A DNA stretch of 64,000 bases from Piezodorus guildinii (lineage: Eukaryota > Arthropoda > Insecta > Hemiptera > Pentatomidae): the NCBI GenBank assembly GCA_023052935.1, contig CM041297.1, positions 45,694,417 through 45,758,416 on the forward strand. Direction: 5' to 3'. The notes under the pieces are model-generated. The model saw only the letters and a program-made list of their open reading frames with translations. It had not been told where the DNA came from and did not search any database. Position numbers and translations under genes: made by a program. This document shows positions 44,038 to 55,820 of this stretch, piece by piece. The stretch's first letter is position 1. The number at the start of each line of letters is the position of its first letter.

Positions 44038-44930
44038 TTACTTTGATTTACATAAGTACCTATATATTAAGGAAAATTATTGCGACTGTGAAAATTTTCG
44101 AATTTAGTTTTCAACAGAAATACAAGTTTTTAAGTACCCTGAATCCAAATAACCTAGTCCGGAAAAAGGTCTCCATGACTATCAGATAAATCAAGCTCGA
44201 AAAAATAATTTGTACAAAGCTGAAATTTCACATTTTTAGGGAATTATAAGAATAGGATTCATTAACATTTTCTTCAACAAATTTGACTGACCACATTAGG
44301 CTATTCTTTCCATCGTTTTTCGATTTTATAAACGATTTGATTATGCTCAGTATATTAATAATTGGTTCTTTTATGATTCACTGGGCTTAAATACGGAATT
44401 TTCAACATTTCTTTCTATTAAAGTCCGTTTAATTTTGTTTATCTCAGACCTAGTCACCTTATCTCAGACCTAGTCAGATCAACTGTAGCTGGATGGCTAG
44501 CATAAAAGCCTTCTATACCAAAGATCACGGATTCGAACCCGCAGGTGGTCCTAGAATTTTTTAATAGGAGTGAAAAATCTTTAGTTATGCCCTCCCTCGC
44601 AGGGGACGTAAAAAGGTGGTCCCGAGCCTGTGCGATGTCAGGTACTCGTTAAAGATCTCTATCCTAATTAAACTTGGATAGGTAAAATTTAGGACTCCCA
44701 CTGTAGCATCTTCCGATTAGCCACAGTGACATAGGTGACGTAAATTAACAAACAAACAAATTTTGTTGATATGAAATAATTCACCATTCGTCGATGATAA
44801 AACATGATTAAATATGAAAGAATTCGATAACCAACTGAAGGATAAAACAGCAGAATATTTTCCAAGGTAAAATTTTGTTTCCTGAATAAAAGTTAGATAC
44901 ACCAGTTACAAAATTCTCTTCGGTGTTTAA
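44038..44930 (-). repeat. Repeat A, reverse copy split by SINE C
   Basis: 44038-44450 has the 3' half in reverse (GCGACTGTGAAAATTTTCG, AACCTAGTCCGGAAAAAGGT). 44765-44930 continues it (CGATAACCAACTGAAGGATA). Next to the SINE the 18-bp phrase TTATCTCAGACCTAGTCA occurs twice (near 44449-44476). Confidence 0.6.
44477..44760 (+). mobile_element. SINE C, full-length copy
   Basis: tRNA-like head with box A GTAGCTGGATGGCTAGC and box B GATTCGAACCC. The body contains 'GTGGTCCCGAGCCTGTGC' and 'GGTACTCGTTAAAGAT'. The 3' end is CCGATTAGCCACAGTG followed by (AAAC)n. The most abundant SINE in this window. Confidence 0.8.
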
Positions 44931-45084
44931 AAAAAACTTTGAAAATTACTTAATATGATTTTTAAAATTACTTAATTGTTAACTCTTCCAATTTTGCTCA
45001 TTAGAGTATTATCTATACTTTTAGTCCTTAGAACACATAATCTAAGTGACGAGAAAAATTGTTTGGAAAAATTTTGAAAATTTT

Positions 45085-45650
45085 TCAACCAATAATAGGA
45101 AACTTACAAAAGAGTCTCTTACTAATTAAGATAAGAATGTAGAATAACTGGTGAAAAAAAAAAGTTGAGTGCATGGTATTGACGATTTCGGATGGATTGA
45201 CCACTATTGAGCGCAACCTCCCAGTATGAGCTTCTCTCACAAGCTTATATTTGAAAACGTTTTCCTCTAGTATCTGATAAGAAATTTTACCAAGCACCTC
45301 AAAGGCTGAGGATAGTTCTCCATCTGTCTCTCCGCTTACAGAGCAGCAGGTGGAAGGAGTCAAGATTCCCTGTGTGATGCAAATGCTCCTAAGTTCTTTG
45401 AGCCCCGGAGGAGGGTCTTTGACTCGGGGTACTTTGCATCCGGGAGGGCTTTAGCCTCCAGTTGATCGCCCTCTGGAGGAAGAAACAAAAAGATTAATCC
45501 GCTGAGGAGGGAAAAAAGAGGAAGGTATCATAAGGAGTGGCAGGGTCGTGGGGCACGATGGTGACGTCAGGCTCCCTCGGTCAGCGAATACTGCTTCAGC
45601 CTTCAGCTCAGTCCATGCGATCAACAGATCATGCGAGGCAGCCATTTATA
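45085..45650 (-). pseudogene. Unrecognised coding-like stretch, several frames
   Basis: Much less AT-rich than its surroundings. The minus strand reads in successive frames: MAASHDLLIAWTELKAEAVF at 45645, then LPPEGDQLEAKALPDAKYP, then SVSGETDGELSSAFEVLGK with ISYQILEENVFKYKLVREAH down to about 45175. Ordinary composition and frame changes without many stops suggest a once-coding region with a few indels. No domain was recognised. A LINE or LTR gag-type ORF1 or a host gene fragment are both possible. Confidence 0.35.
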
Positions 45651-46039
45651 TTCTGATAGGCAGAAGGCAAAAGAGTTTTATTAATAATAATAACGGCTGA
45701 CACAACATTCAGTGTTAATACATGTTATGCTGTTATAATAATTACAGTAATGTGGTTTAAACAAGTGGGTGGTGGTAATTAATTAGCCAAAATAATTTCG
45801 AACAGTAAGAAAATTTGTTCTGTTTTGGTTTATTATTTTCAATAACGAACCTTTGTAATGGACCAAAAAAAAAAAACGCTCAAAATTTGAGGATTACGTT
45901 TTAGATAGAACCGAAATAACGAATAAAAAAAAATCGTTTTCCGCCGTCCGTGGCATTTCTCCGAAACTACTGGACCATTTTTTTTTTTTTAAATTGCCAC
46001 AAAAATACTAGGACATGCAACGATGATCCTAACACCTAG
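45651..46039. other. Unassigned AT-rich stretch
   Basis: No recognised content; A and T runs near 45866 and 45978. Confidence 0.3.
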
Positions 46040-46520
46040 ACGTTGAAATGGCGGTCGATTAAAAGTGATTTAATTCAATAACTCAGTTATTTTTGAAGAT
46101 AGAGAAAATATTTACAGTATTTATTGACCAAAAAACCGCTATTATTATTTAAAAAAAGAAATTGAAATTTTATCTATGAAATACGCGCCATAACTCAGTT
46201 ATTTTTGAGGATGCATAAAAATGTGTATAGAGTTTTAGAATCAGTAAAGTGCGATAATCAAAAAAAACATGAAACAAAAAAAGAAAAAAGGAAAAAAATT
46301 GAAATCTTGCCCATATATACGCCCATAACTTTTGAAGAAAGAGAAAAAATTTATTATTGTGTTTTAACCAAAAAAACACAAATAATTATAAAAAGGGGAA
46401 AAAGAAAAGAAAAAATTGAATTTTATATATAAATACGCTCATAACTCATAAGAAAAATATGTATAGAGTTTTAGAATCAGTAAAGTACGACGGTAATAAG
46501 AAAAAAATATTTGTTTGTAG
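46040..46520. repeat. 'CATAACTCAGTTATT' repeat, partly tandem
   Basis: CATAACTCAGTTATTTTTGA-type phrases, 'GAGAAAAAATTTATTA', 'ACCAAAAAAAC' and 'GTATAGAGTTTTAGAATCAG' each occur two or more times at offsets of roughly 110-280 bp. The start of the window has the same phrases. ORFs on both strands here (46170-46379, 46205-46432) reflect purine-rich repeats. Confidence 0.65.
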
Positions 46521-47690
46521 ATTCAAGTCACAAATTATAATATATGTTATTCCACCAAAAATCGGTTATCATTGACGTCGAAGGACGGAACTTTTACTAG
46601 CTTTTAAAAATTCTCAGGCCTCTGCCAGTAATTAAATTCTAAAAAAACTGTTATCTATATTAGCAGGTTTAGTCACTCCAAGCCAATAATTAGAATTTTG
46701 TATTATTTTTCCAGTATTCTAGGACTTGGAAAATAGGAGAGTTTTAGATTTTAGCAAATAAATTTGATTTTTAACCTCTGGGCGCTCACCAATAGTGTCA
46801 ACAAATTAATTATTTTTTATATTTTTTCATTTATTTGTTTCCGTAAACTGGGACCACAAAGATTAAATATGGACCAGCTTCAGAATTTTTTCCACCAAAA
46901 TCGGTCATATTTTCCACTGTGCGGCGTATGTCACAGGAGCTAATATGGTCGCAATCCAATGTAAATTACAATTATGGGCAGTATAAATTAGGATATAAAA
47001 TTTTAATTAATGTAAACGTTATTGATTCCATTAATTAAATGAGCCATTAACTAATTTAATTGATATTTGTAACATAAATGTAAATTTAATTAAAATCCAA
47101 AAGTTTAAATAATCCATTTTGTGAATACTCCATTCGGGAGAGGAGGAATGGGGAGAGGATATGTAATCATGTAAATAAATATAAATAAATAACTTATGTA
47201 TGCTTTCAGTTATTCTTATATGAGTGTTCTAATATTTAACAAAACCCCTTTCCTTCCGTTAGGATCTATGTACTATAGATATATAGACTAGCCCCTGAAG
47301 ATGTGCACTGTACCCTTGCCTGACATCGACTCCATGTCGGCCATTCACATCCAATCCACCACAAACGGTTCTGGTAGCGGCTGATGGATCGCTGGCAGCT
47401 AACACGCCCTCCTATCTCACGAGGTACTGACTGATGGCTCTCACTAAGCAGCTCGCATCTGTCTTTCTTTTGCAAATTTTTAAGCCTTAACCTCAGGCCG
47501 TTCCGGATACCATGCAAATTCCTTTTCCTTAGGTTCTTTCGATTCTGTTCTTCTGAAGGCATAACTTCACTTCAATTGCCACAGAGTATGGACAAATCAC
47601 GATTTAGTGGCCAAAATTCTATAACACTAGATCTAATCAAGATAAATTAAAAATTATTTTTTCATATACATGAATGATGTCCTTTATCCT
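46521..47690. other. Unassigned stretch with one minus ORF
   Basis: AT-rich to 47240. Then 47266-47562 is less AT-rich and holds a 98-codon minus ORF (MPSEEQNRKNLRKRNLHGIR...). It is basic and Trp-containing. Alternative frames read about as well, so the frame is not trustworthy. No family recognised. Confidence 0.3.
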
Positions 47691-47697
47691 TAGGTGA

Positions 47698-48118
47698 AAG
47701 CTCGAGATAATAGAGGCTTATTGCAGGACAAAGTCAAACATTCAGCTGATGCGAAAGGAAGAAATCGTGTTGGCTCATTAAGAATTGGGCATACTCGTCT
47801 CACCCATCAGTAATTTAATGGGGCAAAAAAACCCACCTGAGTGTATTTAGAGGGGAGTATCTCTTACAGTCATTCATATTATCACTGAATGCTATGCTTA
47901 CGAGAATGAACGACAAAAACGTTTGTCTGGAAATGCACATGAAGAGCTATCTCAGGTAGAAGAACTAATTAAGAAGTTAATGTTACATTTAAAATCAACA
48001 AACATGTTTGAAAAAAAATTAAATTACTACTTTTAGTTAGGAAATGGAAATTGTAAAATAGGGTGCAAATGACCCTGGTGGTTGAAAAGCCCTAATAAAT
48101 AAATAAATGCGTGAAATG
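47698..48118 (+). pseudogene. I-type LINE, 5'-truncated copy (RNase H end and 3' UTR)
   Basis: The same family as the LINE at 61.37-64.0 kb, in the opposite orientation. It covers the last part of ORF2 after RNase H (RIGHTRLTHQ, then VIHIITECYAYENERQKRL), the 3' UTR GGGTGCAAATGACCC...GTGGTTGAAAAGCCC and an AATAAATAAATA-type tail. Stops and indels are present, and the zinc motif cysteines are partly lost. Confidence 0.8.
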
Positions 48119-48188
48119 AAAAAAAAAAAAAGACTCCGTTACCCTCTAGATATTTATTTTTTTAAAGTTACTCATTTAATACATTAAT

Positions 48189-48462
48189 GGAATCACCCGT
48201 AGCTGGGTGGCTACATAACAAGCCTACTAATGCCAAAGTTCACGGCCCAAATGGGAGTAAAAAATCTTAGTTATGCCGTTCTTCGGAGGGGATGTTCAAG
48301 AAAAAGGTGGTCCCGAGCCTGTGCGATGTCTGGTACTCGTTAAAGATCCCTGTTCTAATTAAACCTGGATAGGCAAACTTTAAGAATCTCTATTTTACAA
48401 TCGTCCGATTAGCCACAGTAGCATAGTGTGACGTTACATAAATAAACAATTAAACAAACAAT
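48189..48462 (+). mobile_element. SINE C copy
   Basis: TAGCTGGGTGGCTACATAAC, 'GTGGTCCCGAGCCTGTGCG' and 'GATTAGCCACAGTAGCAT' with an (AAAC)-rich end. The box B region is deleted. Confidence 0.75.
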
Positions 48463-48790
48463 ATATTTTAATTTTATTTGACGAATTTATAAAGACAAGT
48501 GAACAGCCCTTGCGGTGATTTGATCTGGCCTCATTTATGCTTAAAAATGTATTTTTTGGCAGATTAAGAGTTTATCGCTTTGGGATTATGAGTTTATCGT
48601 TACGAAAAAAAAGAAGGCTATAGATTTCAGAAATGTTATTTAACATACAAAGTTGTAGAATGTAAGGCATAGTGGCGAAAAGCGAATAAAATTGAGCGAT
48701 TGTAATAAATAATTTATATGATTTTGTAAGATCTAAAATAAAAGTTTCCATCTAAATGAAGCGCACCAGATTTTTTTAAAATGTAAATAC
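48463..48790. other. Unassigned stretch with repeat A end fragment
   Basis: About 48755-48780 carries the repeat A terminal GCGCACCAGATTTTTTT. The rest is unassigned. Confidence 0.35.
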
Positions 48791-49844
48791 ATATGGGTCA
48801 ATCCATTCGAAATCGTCCAGACCTTGCTGCTCCACATTTTTTATTTTAATTATTTTTTCACCAGTTATTCTCTATCCTTTCATTGTAAAAAAAAACGTGG
48901 ATAAATATGTTTTTTTCTGGAAAATACTTTTAGTCTTGCGGCCGTTTTAAATCAGCTTCGCAACTGAAAACGTGTGTTTGAAAAAAAACAGAATTGGAAT
49001 TTTCACCGCACACAAGACTGAAACGACAAGAAACTGATCAACGCTTTTGCTTACTTCAACACTTACTGGACAGACGCTCTAACATTCCACTTAAATACAA
49101 AAGGCTCATCTATATTACCATCATAAGGCCTATCTGAACGTACGGAGTTGAGCTTTGGGGCTCTACTAAACTATCAAATTCTTCCCATATTCAATCCCTA
49201 CAATCCAAAATCCTTCGAAAAATCCGTAATGCTCCTTACTTTGTCACCAACAAACTCATCCAGAAAGACCTTAATGTCCCATATGTTGCTGATTTGGCTC
49301 GTACGAGGTATCATTCCTTCCATGACAAACTCCTCTCCCACATTAACCCACTAGTTTCAATCCTTGCTTCCTCTTCCATTCCTGACAATCCTCCGAGGCG
49401 TCTGAAAATAAGATGGCCTCGAGACCTTCTAGTGTAGATTACCTAGTGGGGTGTTGCCAATGGGCATATTCTCTTCATGTCTTTTCATGTATATTATCTA
49501 TATAATGAGCCAATTTATTGATGTATTTACTAATACAGTTGTAAATTTCAATAAATTAATAAATAAATAAAAATAAAAAAGGAATTTTCCAACACAATTC
49601 AAAAATTGGATGAATTACCATAATCTATCTAATTTTGGTGATGTTGAAGATATCGAGTCAAAAGAGGACTGCAAAGAGGACAAACGGCTGCAACACTAAA
49701 AGAATTTTCCAGAAAAAAATTTTTATCCACGTTTTTTTTACAATGAAAGGATAGAGATTAACTGGTAAAGAAATCATTAAAATAAAAAATGTTAAGCGGC
49801 AAAATTAATAAAAATTGGACGATTTCATATGGACTGACCCATAT
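48791..49844. mobile_element. TIR element with about 175-bp inverted ends, split by a LINE
   Basis: The left arm 48791-48965 (ATATGGGTCAATCCATTCGA..., ACGTGGATAAATATG, GGAAAATACTTTTAG) is inverted at 49670-49844 (...GATTTCATATGGACTGACCC). Removing the LINE leaves about 480 bp, a MITE-size element. The superfamily is not recognised. Confidence 0.65.
49004..49590 (+). pseudogene. Jockey-like LINE, 5'-truncated, inside the TIR element
   Basis: The C-terminal part of ORF2 reads nearly continuously: LLQHLLDRRSNIPLKYKRLI, YGVELWGSTKLSNSSHIQSL, QSKILRKIRNAPYFVTN, then SSSIPDNPPRRLKIRWPRDL with a stop at about 49435. One TGA interrupts it near 49137. The 3' UTR ends CAATAAATTAATAAATAAATA. GGAATTTTC occurs on both sides (about 48995 and 49581), so a target duplication of about 9 bp is likely. 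Decayed relatives are at 53.27 and 59.76 kb. Confidence 0.8.
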
Positions 49845-50401
49845 ATATTACAGCATCTAACCTAAGTGATAACTCATTGACAGTGGAATGCATTTAGGTC
49901 AAGGTTTGTAGTATACAAACAGCTCATTGATCTTGACATTTTCAACTAGCACTCAAGAGATATTCTATATTTAAACTGAATATTACATTTTAATGAATGG
50001 CGGAGATGTTTATGTAGAACGGTCGGTTTTTTATATTAGTATACTGACAATGACCTGAATATTTCAGTCTATGAACAGTAAATTAACTTCTTCAGAATTA
50101 TTTTAAAGCTTACTATAAAGAAGCCTATAAGTTATGAAGCTTGCGGGGCATGACTAGATTAAAAAATAAAAAAAAATAAAGTTGTCTTTTTTTTTAGAGA
50201 AAAAATACCTACTAAGAAAGATTGTAAATGCCATACTATAGTTTATCTATTAGGTTGTGAAATAAGCTCGTCTCTAAGTCGAAATTTCCGATTCTAAATC
50301 AGGCAAACCACTTACGAGCGTTGCTTTCTCTTGAGGCCTCTACTACATACGTGCTTCAAATTTTGTTAACTGTCTATGCATCGGATTTTCCTCCGGAAAT
50401 A
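49845..50401. other. Unassigned AT-rich stretch
   Basis: No recognised content. Confidence 0.3.
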
Positions 50402-51302
50402 AAAAAAAATCTGGTGCGGGCAACACACGACTTTCACTTACCTCCATTTTTAAAATCAATGAAAGAATTTTTAAATAAAGTTAGAAATAAAAATACGGGA
50501 AACTATTAAAGAATTAATTAAATTGAATTTATATATTGTAGAAACATGTGTTTTATTAAAAAATCTATTATATTATTATCTAAAATAATCAGTTAGTTTT
50601 ATCTTCTTTTCATCACTCTCTATTTACTTTTAAAAGCTTGGGTATAAGATAATATTTTTTCTAAAATCTTTAGCTTTCCAACGGTATATTACACATGTAT
50701 ATACTGTTCTATGTTCAAAAACGAAAAATTGAATTAAAAAAATATTTTTTCTGTTTTCTCCTTTAGTTGGGTATCGAATTCATTCAATTTATATATTTAC
50801 CTGTTTTCCATCAGTGGTAACAAGATAATATAGTTATTTTTATATAACCGACAAAATTAAAAGTACTTTAGAAAAAGAAAATTTAAAATGTCGGCATTTA
50901 AGCCCTGTCAGACCATTTTAAAAAGAATGAAACCTAAATGATATTAAATCCCATTAAATTTTACATCGATGTAGCGAGTTTAATCAAAATGGTTTGAACT
51001 GCTTTTGAGAAAATCGAAAAAAAGGTGCAAAATGCATGGTATAAAGTGGCTCTTCTGGTAAGCTTATTTTGATGAAAAAGTTGTTGGTAACGTCTCGGGC
51101 GTATATTTGTTTTAACTATGAAATTTCAGTTTCATAGGACTTACCGTTTCCGCCTAGGAGTTACACACACAGACCTTTTTGCGGGACTTGGTTATTTGGA
51201 CTCAGGGGACCCTAAAATGTATATTTCAGTTGAAAAGTATAATTCGAAAATTTTCACGATCGCAATACTCTCCGTTACTATATATAGTTAGTGAAAGTAA
51301 TA
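50402..51302 (+). repeat. Repeat A, full-length reference copy
   Basis: About 900 bp. The start is AAATCTGGTGCGGGCAACAC followed by ACTTTCACTTACC. The end is ATATAGTTAGTGAAAGTAA. ACTTTCACTTACC near the start and the end-type GGTAAGTGAAAGT of other copies are inverted repeats of each other. It has no ORF. The class is undetermined: a non-autonomous DNA element or Helitron-like unit is possible. Confidence 0.75.
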
Positions 51303-52054
51303 ATTAAATGGTGAGAATGAATTTTTTCTCTTCAATTTTGAACAAGTAAAATACCACTAATCTCGGTTGAAACTGACGCATAAAAGTACCTTAACTAATC
51401 CTTTTTTTGAATGAGTAAACATGATTCTTAAAACACACACAGAGGATCAAATAAATAAAAATAAAAAAATAATCAAAGAGAAACTTATTTTACAACCTAA
51501 TATGTATGTAAAAGTAATTATAAACATGTTTTCTATCCCGATATTCTCCCTTACCTCGTTCATCGACCACCCTCGGCGCGGAAAACCACCATTATCGAAG
51601 AATGCGGCGATTTATCGAGGAAATTGGGCGTTATTGTTATTATTTCACTCTGTCCTTTTGTCACGACCTCCTTGATTTCACGGCTACCTAGAGCTGCACC
51701 GCCCAAGAAGCTATTGCGGTCGTTCGTTTTCAGGAGAAACTGCCCGGTTTGGAGTAGCAGTATCCAATATATTTTTTTAAGAAGATAACAATTAATTACT
51801 AATAATAAGGATAAGCAAATAAATTATTTTAACCTAGAGAATGATAAACCTTTTTACTGTTACGTTATTTGACATAAATTTCATTCACCTTCCAATACTC
51901 TTTGCCTAATCGAACCTCTGTAATCGACAAAAAATAAATTGCCTTTACTTAAAATTTAAGGTATTATGTTTCAAGAAACCGAATAACGAATAATTTGTTT
52001 GTATTAATAACTAAGATATAATTATATTAATTAATAAAAATGTAAAAAATGATG
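51303..52054. other. Unassigned stretch
   Basis: About 51550-51760 is less AT-rich. The ORF at 51421-51675 has no recognisable domain. Confidence 0.3.
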
Positions 52055-52460
52055 GGGGTCACCTGTGGTTTAGTGGCTACCTTATCATCCTAAAATGCCC
52101 AAGGTCGCGGGTTGAAACTAAGCAGATGGCCTTAGAATTGTTTACCTAATATTTGATAATCACTAGATTTTTGCTAATATTTGTTATATGCTGAACCGAC
52201 TGGTAGGTATCCGAAAGATAGGCCGAAACGTCGATGGGAGGTTGTGTTAAGTCTGATCTTGGAAGTCCGGGCTGAACGGTGATCATCGGACGAATATGTG
52301 TAGGCAGTATTTGGTGGTATCGACATTGAACCTTCCGGTTCGGTAGGCCTATTTATTATTACTCTTCTCCCTACGGAGAGGGCGTAAAATAGTGGTAGAT
52401 AGGAATTCAAAATTCAGGACTTAGACTGTCGCACCGACTGATTAGCCACAGTAGCATAAA
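52055..52460 (+). mobile_element. SINE C interrupted by a LINE tail
   Basis: The head is 52055-52145 (box A GTGGTTTAGTGGCTACC, box B GGGTTGAAAC). The 3' part, 52362-52460, has 'CTTCTCCCTACGGAGAGGG' and 'GATTAGCCACAGTAGCATAA'. Between them lies the LINE tail. Confidence 0.65.
52185..52361 (+). pseudogene. LINE C-terminal tail, second copy
   Basis: Matches the 3.05-3.23 kb insert: GAACCGACTGGTAGGTATCC, AGGCCGAAACGTCGATGGGA, TTTGGTGGTATCGACATTGA, and a TTATTATT end. It is inserted into SINE C. Coding capacity is lost. Confidence 0.7.
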
Positions 52461-52474
52461 GTGAAATTAAATTA

Positions 52475-52483
<9 letters not shown>

Positions 52484-52538
<55 letters not shown>
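52484..52538. repeat. (AT)n microsatellite
   Basis: About 28 AT units. Confidence 0.95.
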
Positions 52539-52543
<5 letters not shown>

Positions 52544-53271
52544 CATCGTGGGATTTTAGTCAAATGTTATTAGTAAATTGGTAATTTAGGGTAAATAATT
52601 AATAAAATAGAATAACAATTACCTCGTTTAACAATAACAATCACAATCAGCTTTATAGTGAACAACAGGAAATTTTTCTAGAAAATCAATTTATTTAGTT
52701 TGTTCAATCAAGATATAATAATAACACTTTTTAGCAATGCTATCTGAACTGATCATAAAACGATTTTAAGTATTAAAAAGAGTAAGTCGTGTTCAGTATC
52801 GAAGGCCTTTATTCTTTTTTTTTTTTCTTTCACGCAGAATAATCCAAGGAATCGCTTGATTGCTAGTATGGTTCTAAAAGCACTCAATCACCCCTTCTAC
52901 GCTCTACGATCACGACCAGTTAGGTTCAGTTACTATAACAGAGCTCCGAAGGCATCGCAACTACCAAGGACGTCAGGCAACCACACCCTACATACTCACA
53001 GAATGCATCTCTAATTATACTCCTTGGTTCAGTTATTCCAAGGTCTGTTCTACATTCCGTACACTTCGACGAGTGTTTAAGTACTTTCGCGGGTCGGATT
53101 AGGATCTACGCGAAAAAGAAAAATACTTATTTCTATCCATAACATTATCATGTAAAATGAAGTTCATTCCAACAGCTCACTCTTCAGTTTTGACCATTTT
53201 ATATCATTAGGTATACAATTCTGAAATACATATAATTTTTAATTTTAAAAAATGATATCCTGAAGAACAGA
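52539..53271. other. Unassigned stretch
   Basis: 52860-53110 is less AT-rich; no frame or family recognised. Confidence 0.3.
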
Positions 53272-53770
53272 TGAGATACCTAGGACTCTTGAAAACGTTG
53301 CTATCCTCATTCAAAACTATGGAAATTCTCGCCGTTTTCCGTTACTTCAACACTTCTTAGACAAAGGCTCCAACCTTCCTTATAACAACAAAAGGCTCAT
53401 CAACAAGGCTCTCCTGATGCCTGTCCGGGGCTGTAGTCTCTACTAAACCATCGATTTTTTTCGTATCTAATCCTTAAATCCCTTCGTAAAATTCTCACTT
53501 CTTCGTGAATAAACTCGACCACAACGATCTTAATTTTCTATACATGCTGATCGGCCCGACTAATCCTTTCATCGTGAAAATCATTAAACCTCTTCTTATC
53601 CACTTTTTCTTATCTTTGCATCCTCTTCGATTCCCGACAGTCCTGCGAAGCGCCAGAAAAGAATATATTCTCGAGACCCTTTGATTTAAAATGTTTTTTG
53701 GTAGGCTGCCAACGGGTAGTTTATCTGGATGTATATCAGGCCAATGTTTATGTTATAAGATTTTAAATTT
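53272..53770 (+). pseudogene. Decayed Jockey-like LINE 3' end
   Basis: The same family as 49.0 kb. The pieces are RFPLLQHFLDKGSNLPYNNK, RLINKALLMPV, SSSIPDSPAKRQKRIYSRDP and a stop, with many indels. The 3' UTR phrase TGCCAACGGG corresponds to TGCCAATGGG in the other copy. The ORF at 53691-53897 is not coding. Confidence 0.65.
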
Positions 53771-53834
53771 TATTTTATTATATACACGTGCAATGCTCAT
53801 TACAATGTTTATAATACAAATAAGTAGAGAGAGG

Positions 53835-54043
53835 GGCGGGTGGCCGAGATGGTTAGCGCGCGTTGCTTTAAACACACGTTGCCTAGCTACCAGATGACCA
53901 ATACCTTGAAACTACAAATTACGAGTTCAATTCTCGGAACCAGAGGGGACTTTTATCTCGGCATTAATCCACCCGCCCTCACCCCCTGTTCCGAGAAACC
54001 ACCGTATGCCTGAAAAGGCGGGGTTAGGAGAGGGAAAAAAAAA
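53835..54043 (+). mobile_element. SINE E, tRNA-derived
   Basis: The head GGGCGGGTGGCCGAGATGGT has a box A (GTGGCCGAGATGGTTAGCGC) of tRNA-Leu/Ser type and a box B GAGTTCAATTCTC. The tail contains CACCCGCCCTCACCCCCTG and ends GGGAAAAAAAAAT. Single copy in this window. Confidence 0.7.
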
Positions 54044-54732
54044 TACAAATAAGTAGGTATAGTTATAACCTTCAAAACAAGAAGAAAGAAATTACAATAT
54101 TAAAGATAACAATATAGTTAAACATAAATAATACAATAATAAAGCAAACTTATAGGGTAAAAATTGTCAAGAAAAAACAAAAATGATAAGCAATGAAATT
54201 TAACCATTAACAGAATATAATATTCATAATGAAAGTTCGGTTATGTTACAAAAAAATTAGATAATAAAAATTAAAAAAAGAATCTTCTTATGTACAAAAT
54301 GATATAATACACCTACAAACAAGTACATTACAACAAAATAAATTAAAAGAGATTAGTTCAAATCAGAAGTGATTAGCGAAAGCTTATAAAATCAGAAATA
54401 AATAAACATACCTTTTGAAATTGATATATAATTCCAGTTTATATACTGATACCAACTTAGGCTATATCATTTCCTGTCTAACTCATACTAATAATAAAAA
54501 CAATAAGTTACGTTTCATTCACGAAAGAACTTTTAGTGTGAAAAGATGTGAACAAATTTTATTTGTGTACACGCTAATAGTAAGCTTTCAAATTAAATAA
54601 TAATTTTACCATTAAACAGTGGGCAGCTGCGGGCGAGTCCATAAGGGCCATGACAACTTTATTTTAATTGCTCCCATCAGTTATAAAAAACTTAATACAT
54701 CCAAAAACATTAAAGAATTTCGGATGTTGTTT
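54044..54732. other. Unassigned AT-rich stretch
   Basis: No recognised element. The ORF at 54415-54600 is unsupported. Confidence 0.3.
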
Positions 54733-54993
54733 GTTTATTAAATGAATAAACAGTTACTTAATGCTATTGTTGCTAACCTGGCAATGCTACAGTAGGAGTT
54801 CTAAATTTTGCCTACTTAGCTTTAATTAGGATAGGGATCTTTATCAAGTACGTTACATAGTACGACTCGAGACGGCATAATTAAGGATTTTTTGCTTCCA
54901 TTAAGAAATCCTAGGGCCACTTGCAGCTTTAAACCTGTGACCTTGGGTATAGACGTTTGTTTTACTAGCCCCTACACTAGAGGTGACCCCGAT
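54733..54993 (-). mobile_element. SINE C, minus copy
   Basis: In minus-strand SINE C order: (TTTG)-rich end, GGAGTTCTAAATTTTGCCTA, GATAGGGATCTTTATCAAGT, then the tRNA-like head with degraded boxes. Confidence 0.7.
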
Positions 54994-55369
54994 TTTCGGA
55001 TTTAAGGTAATGTTAATACGCATATTTTCAATAAATGTTTAATTTCGAGAATACCGGTACACAAAAACAATATAATCATAATTGAATTTGTGCAAAATAA
55101 TAAAAAAACAGTATCAATTTATTTAGTTCAATTTATCTAGGTCAAGTAACTTAATCAATAAAGATATCTTTGCATTTTAAAAAGACGCACATCTGGGACA
55201 ATATCTCTAGTATCAGTACTTGCTTGAGCTTCACCTTTTACCCTGTTCTTCCTACGAGGCTCACAATACAGAACTGTTAATAGGTAAATTAAGCTAATTT
55301 ATTATGGCTAGTTTTTCACTGGGTTTATCCAATTTTATCTTTTATGTTGAACAAATCTCAACTTTATGT

Positions 55370-55652
55370 TTGTTTATTTATTTAACGTCACTTTATGCTA
55401 CTTTGGCTAATCGGACGATGCTACAGTGGGAGTCCTAATTTTACCTATTCAGGTTTTATTAGGATAGGGATCTTTAACGAGTACGTGATATCGCAGAGGC
55501 ACGGGACCACCTTGTAACGTCCCCTCCGAAGGACGGCATAACTAAGGATTTTTTACTCCCATTAAAAAATCCTAGGGCCACCTGCGGTTCGAACCCGTGA
55601 CCTTTGGCATAGGAGGCTGTTATGCTAGACACCCAGCCACAAGTAATCCCCA
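55370..55652 (-). mobile_element. SINE C, minus copy, best preserved
   Basis: The minus-strand head GGGGATTACTTGTGGCTGGG has box B GGGTTCGAACC, then a complete body and an (AAAC)-type end. Together with the copy at 54.73 kb it sits about 380 bp apart in the same orientation, a likely independent insertion pair. Confidence 0.8.
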
Positions 55653-55820
55653 TCTCAATTTTATGGATGATTAATTCAGTTACCACTAAAATGACTACCA
55701 ATATGACACATGGGGCACGTTTACGTTTTTTGCATTAGTTTATGAGCATAAAATTGTAATATGAATATTTCCATAAGGCAAAAGAAAAGAAGAATTACTA
55801 ATCTGAACTTTTAAAAGAAT

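Noticed and set aside
43821..44189. 122-codon ORF
   Set aside because: Its second half is reverse repeat A sequence and its first codon is not a convincing start.
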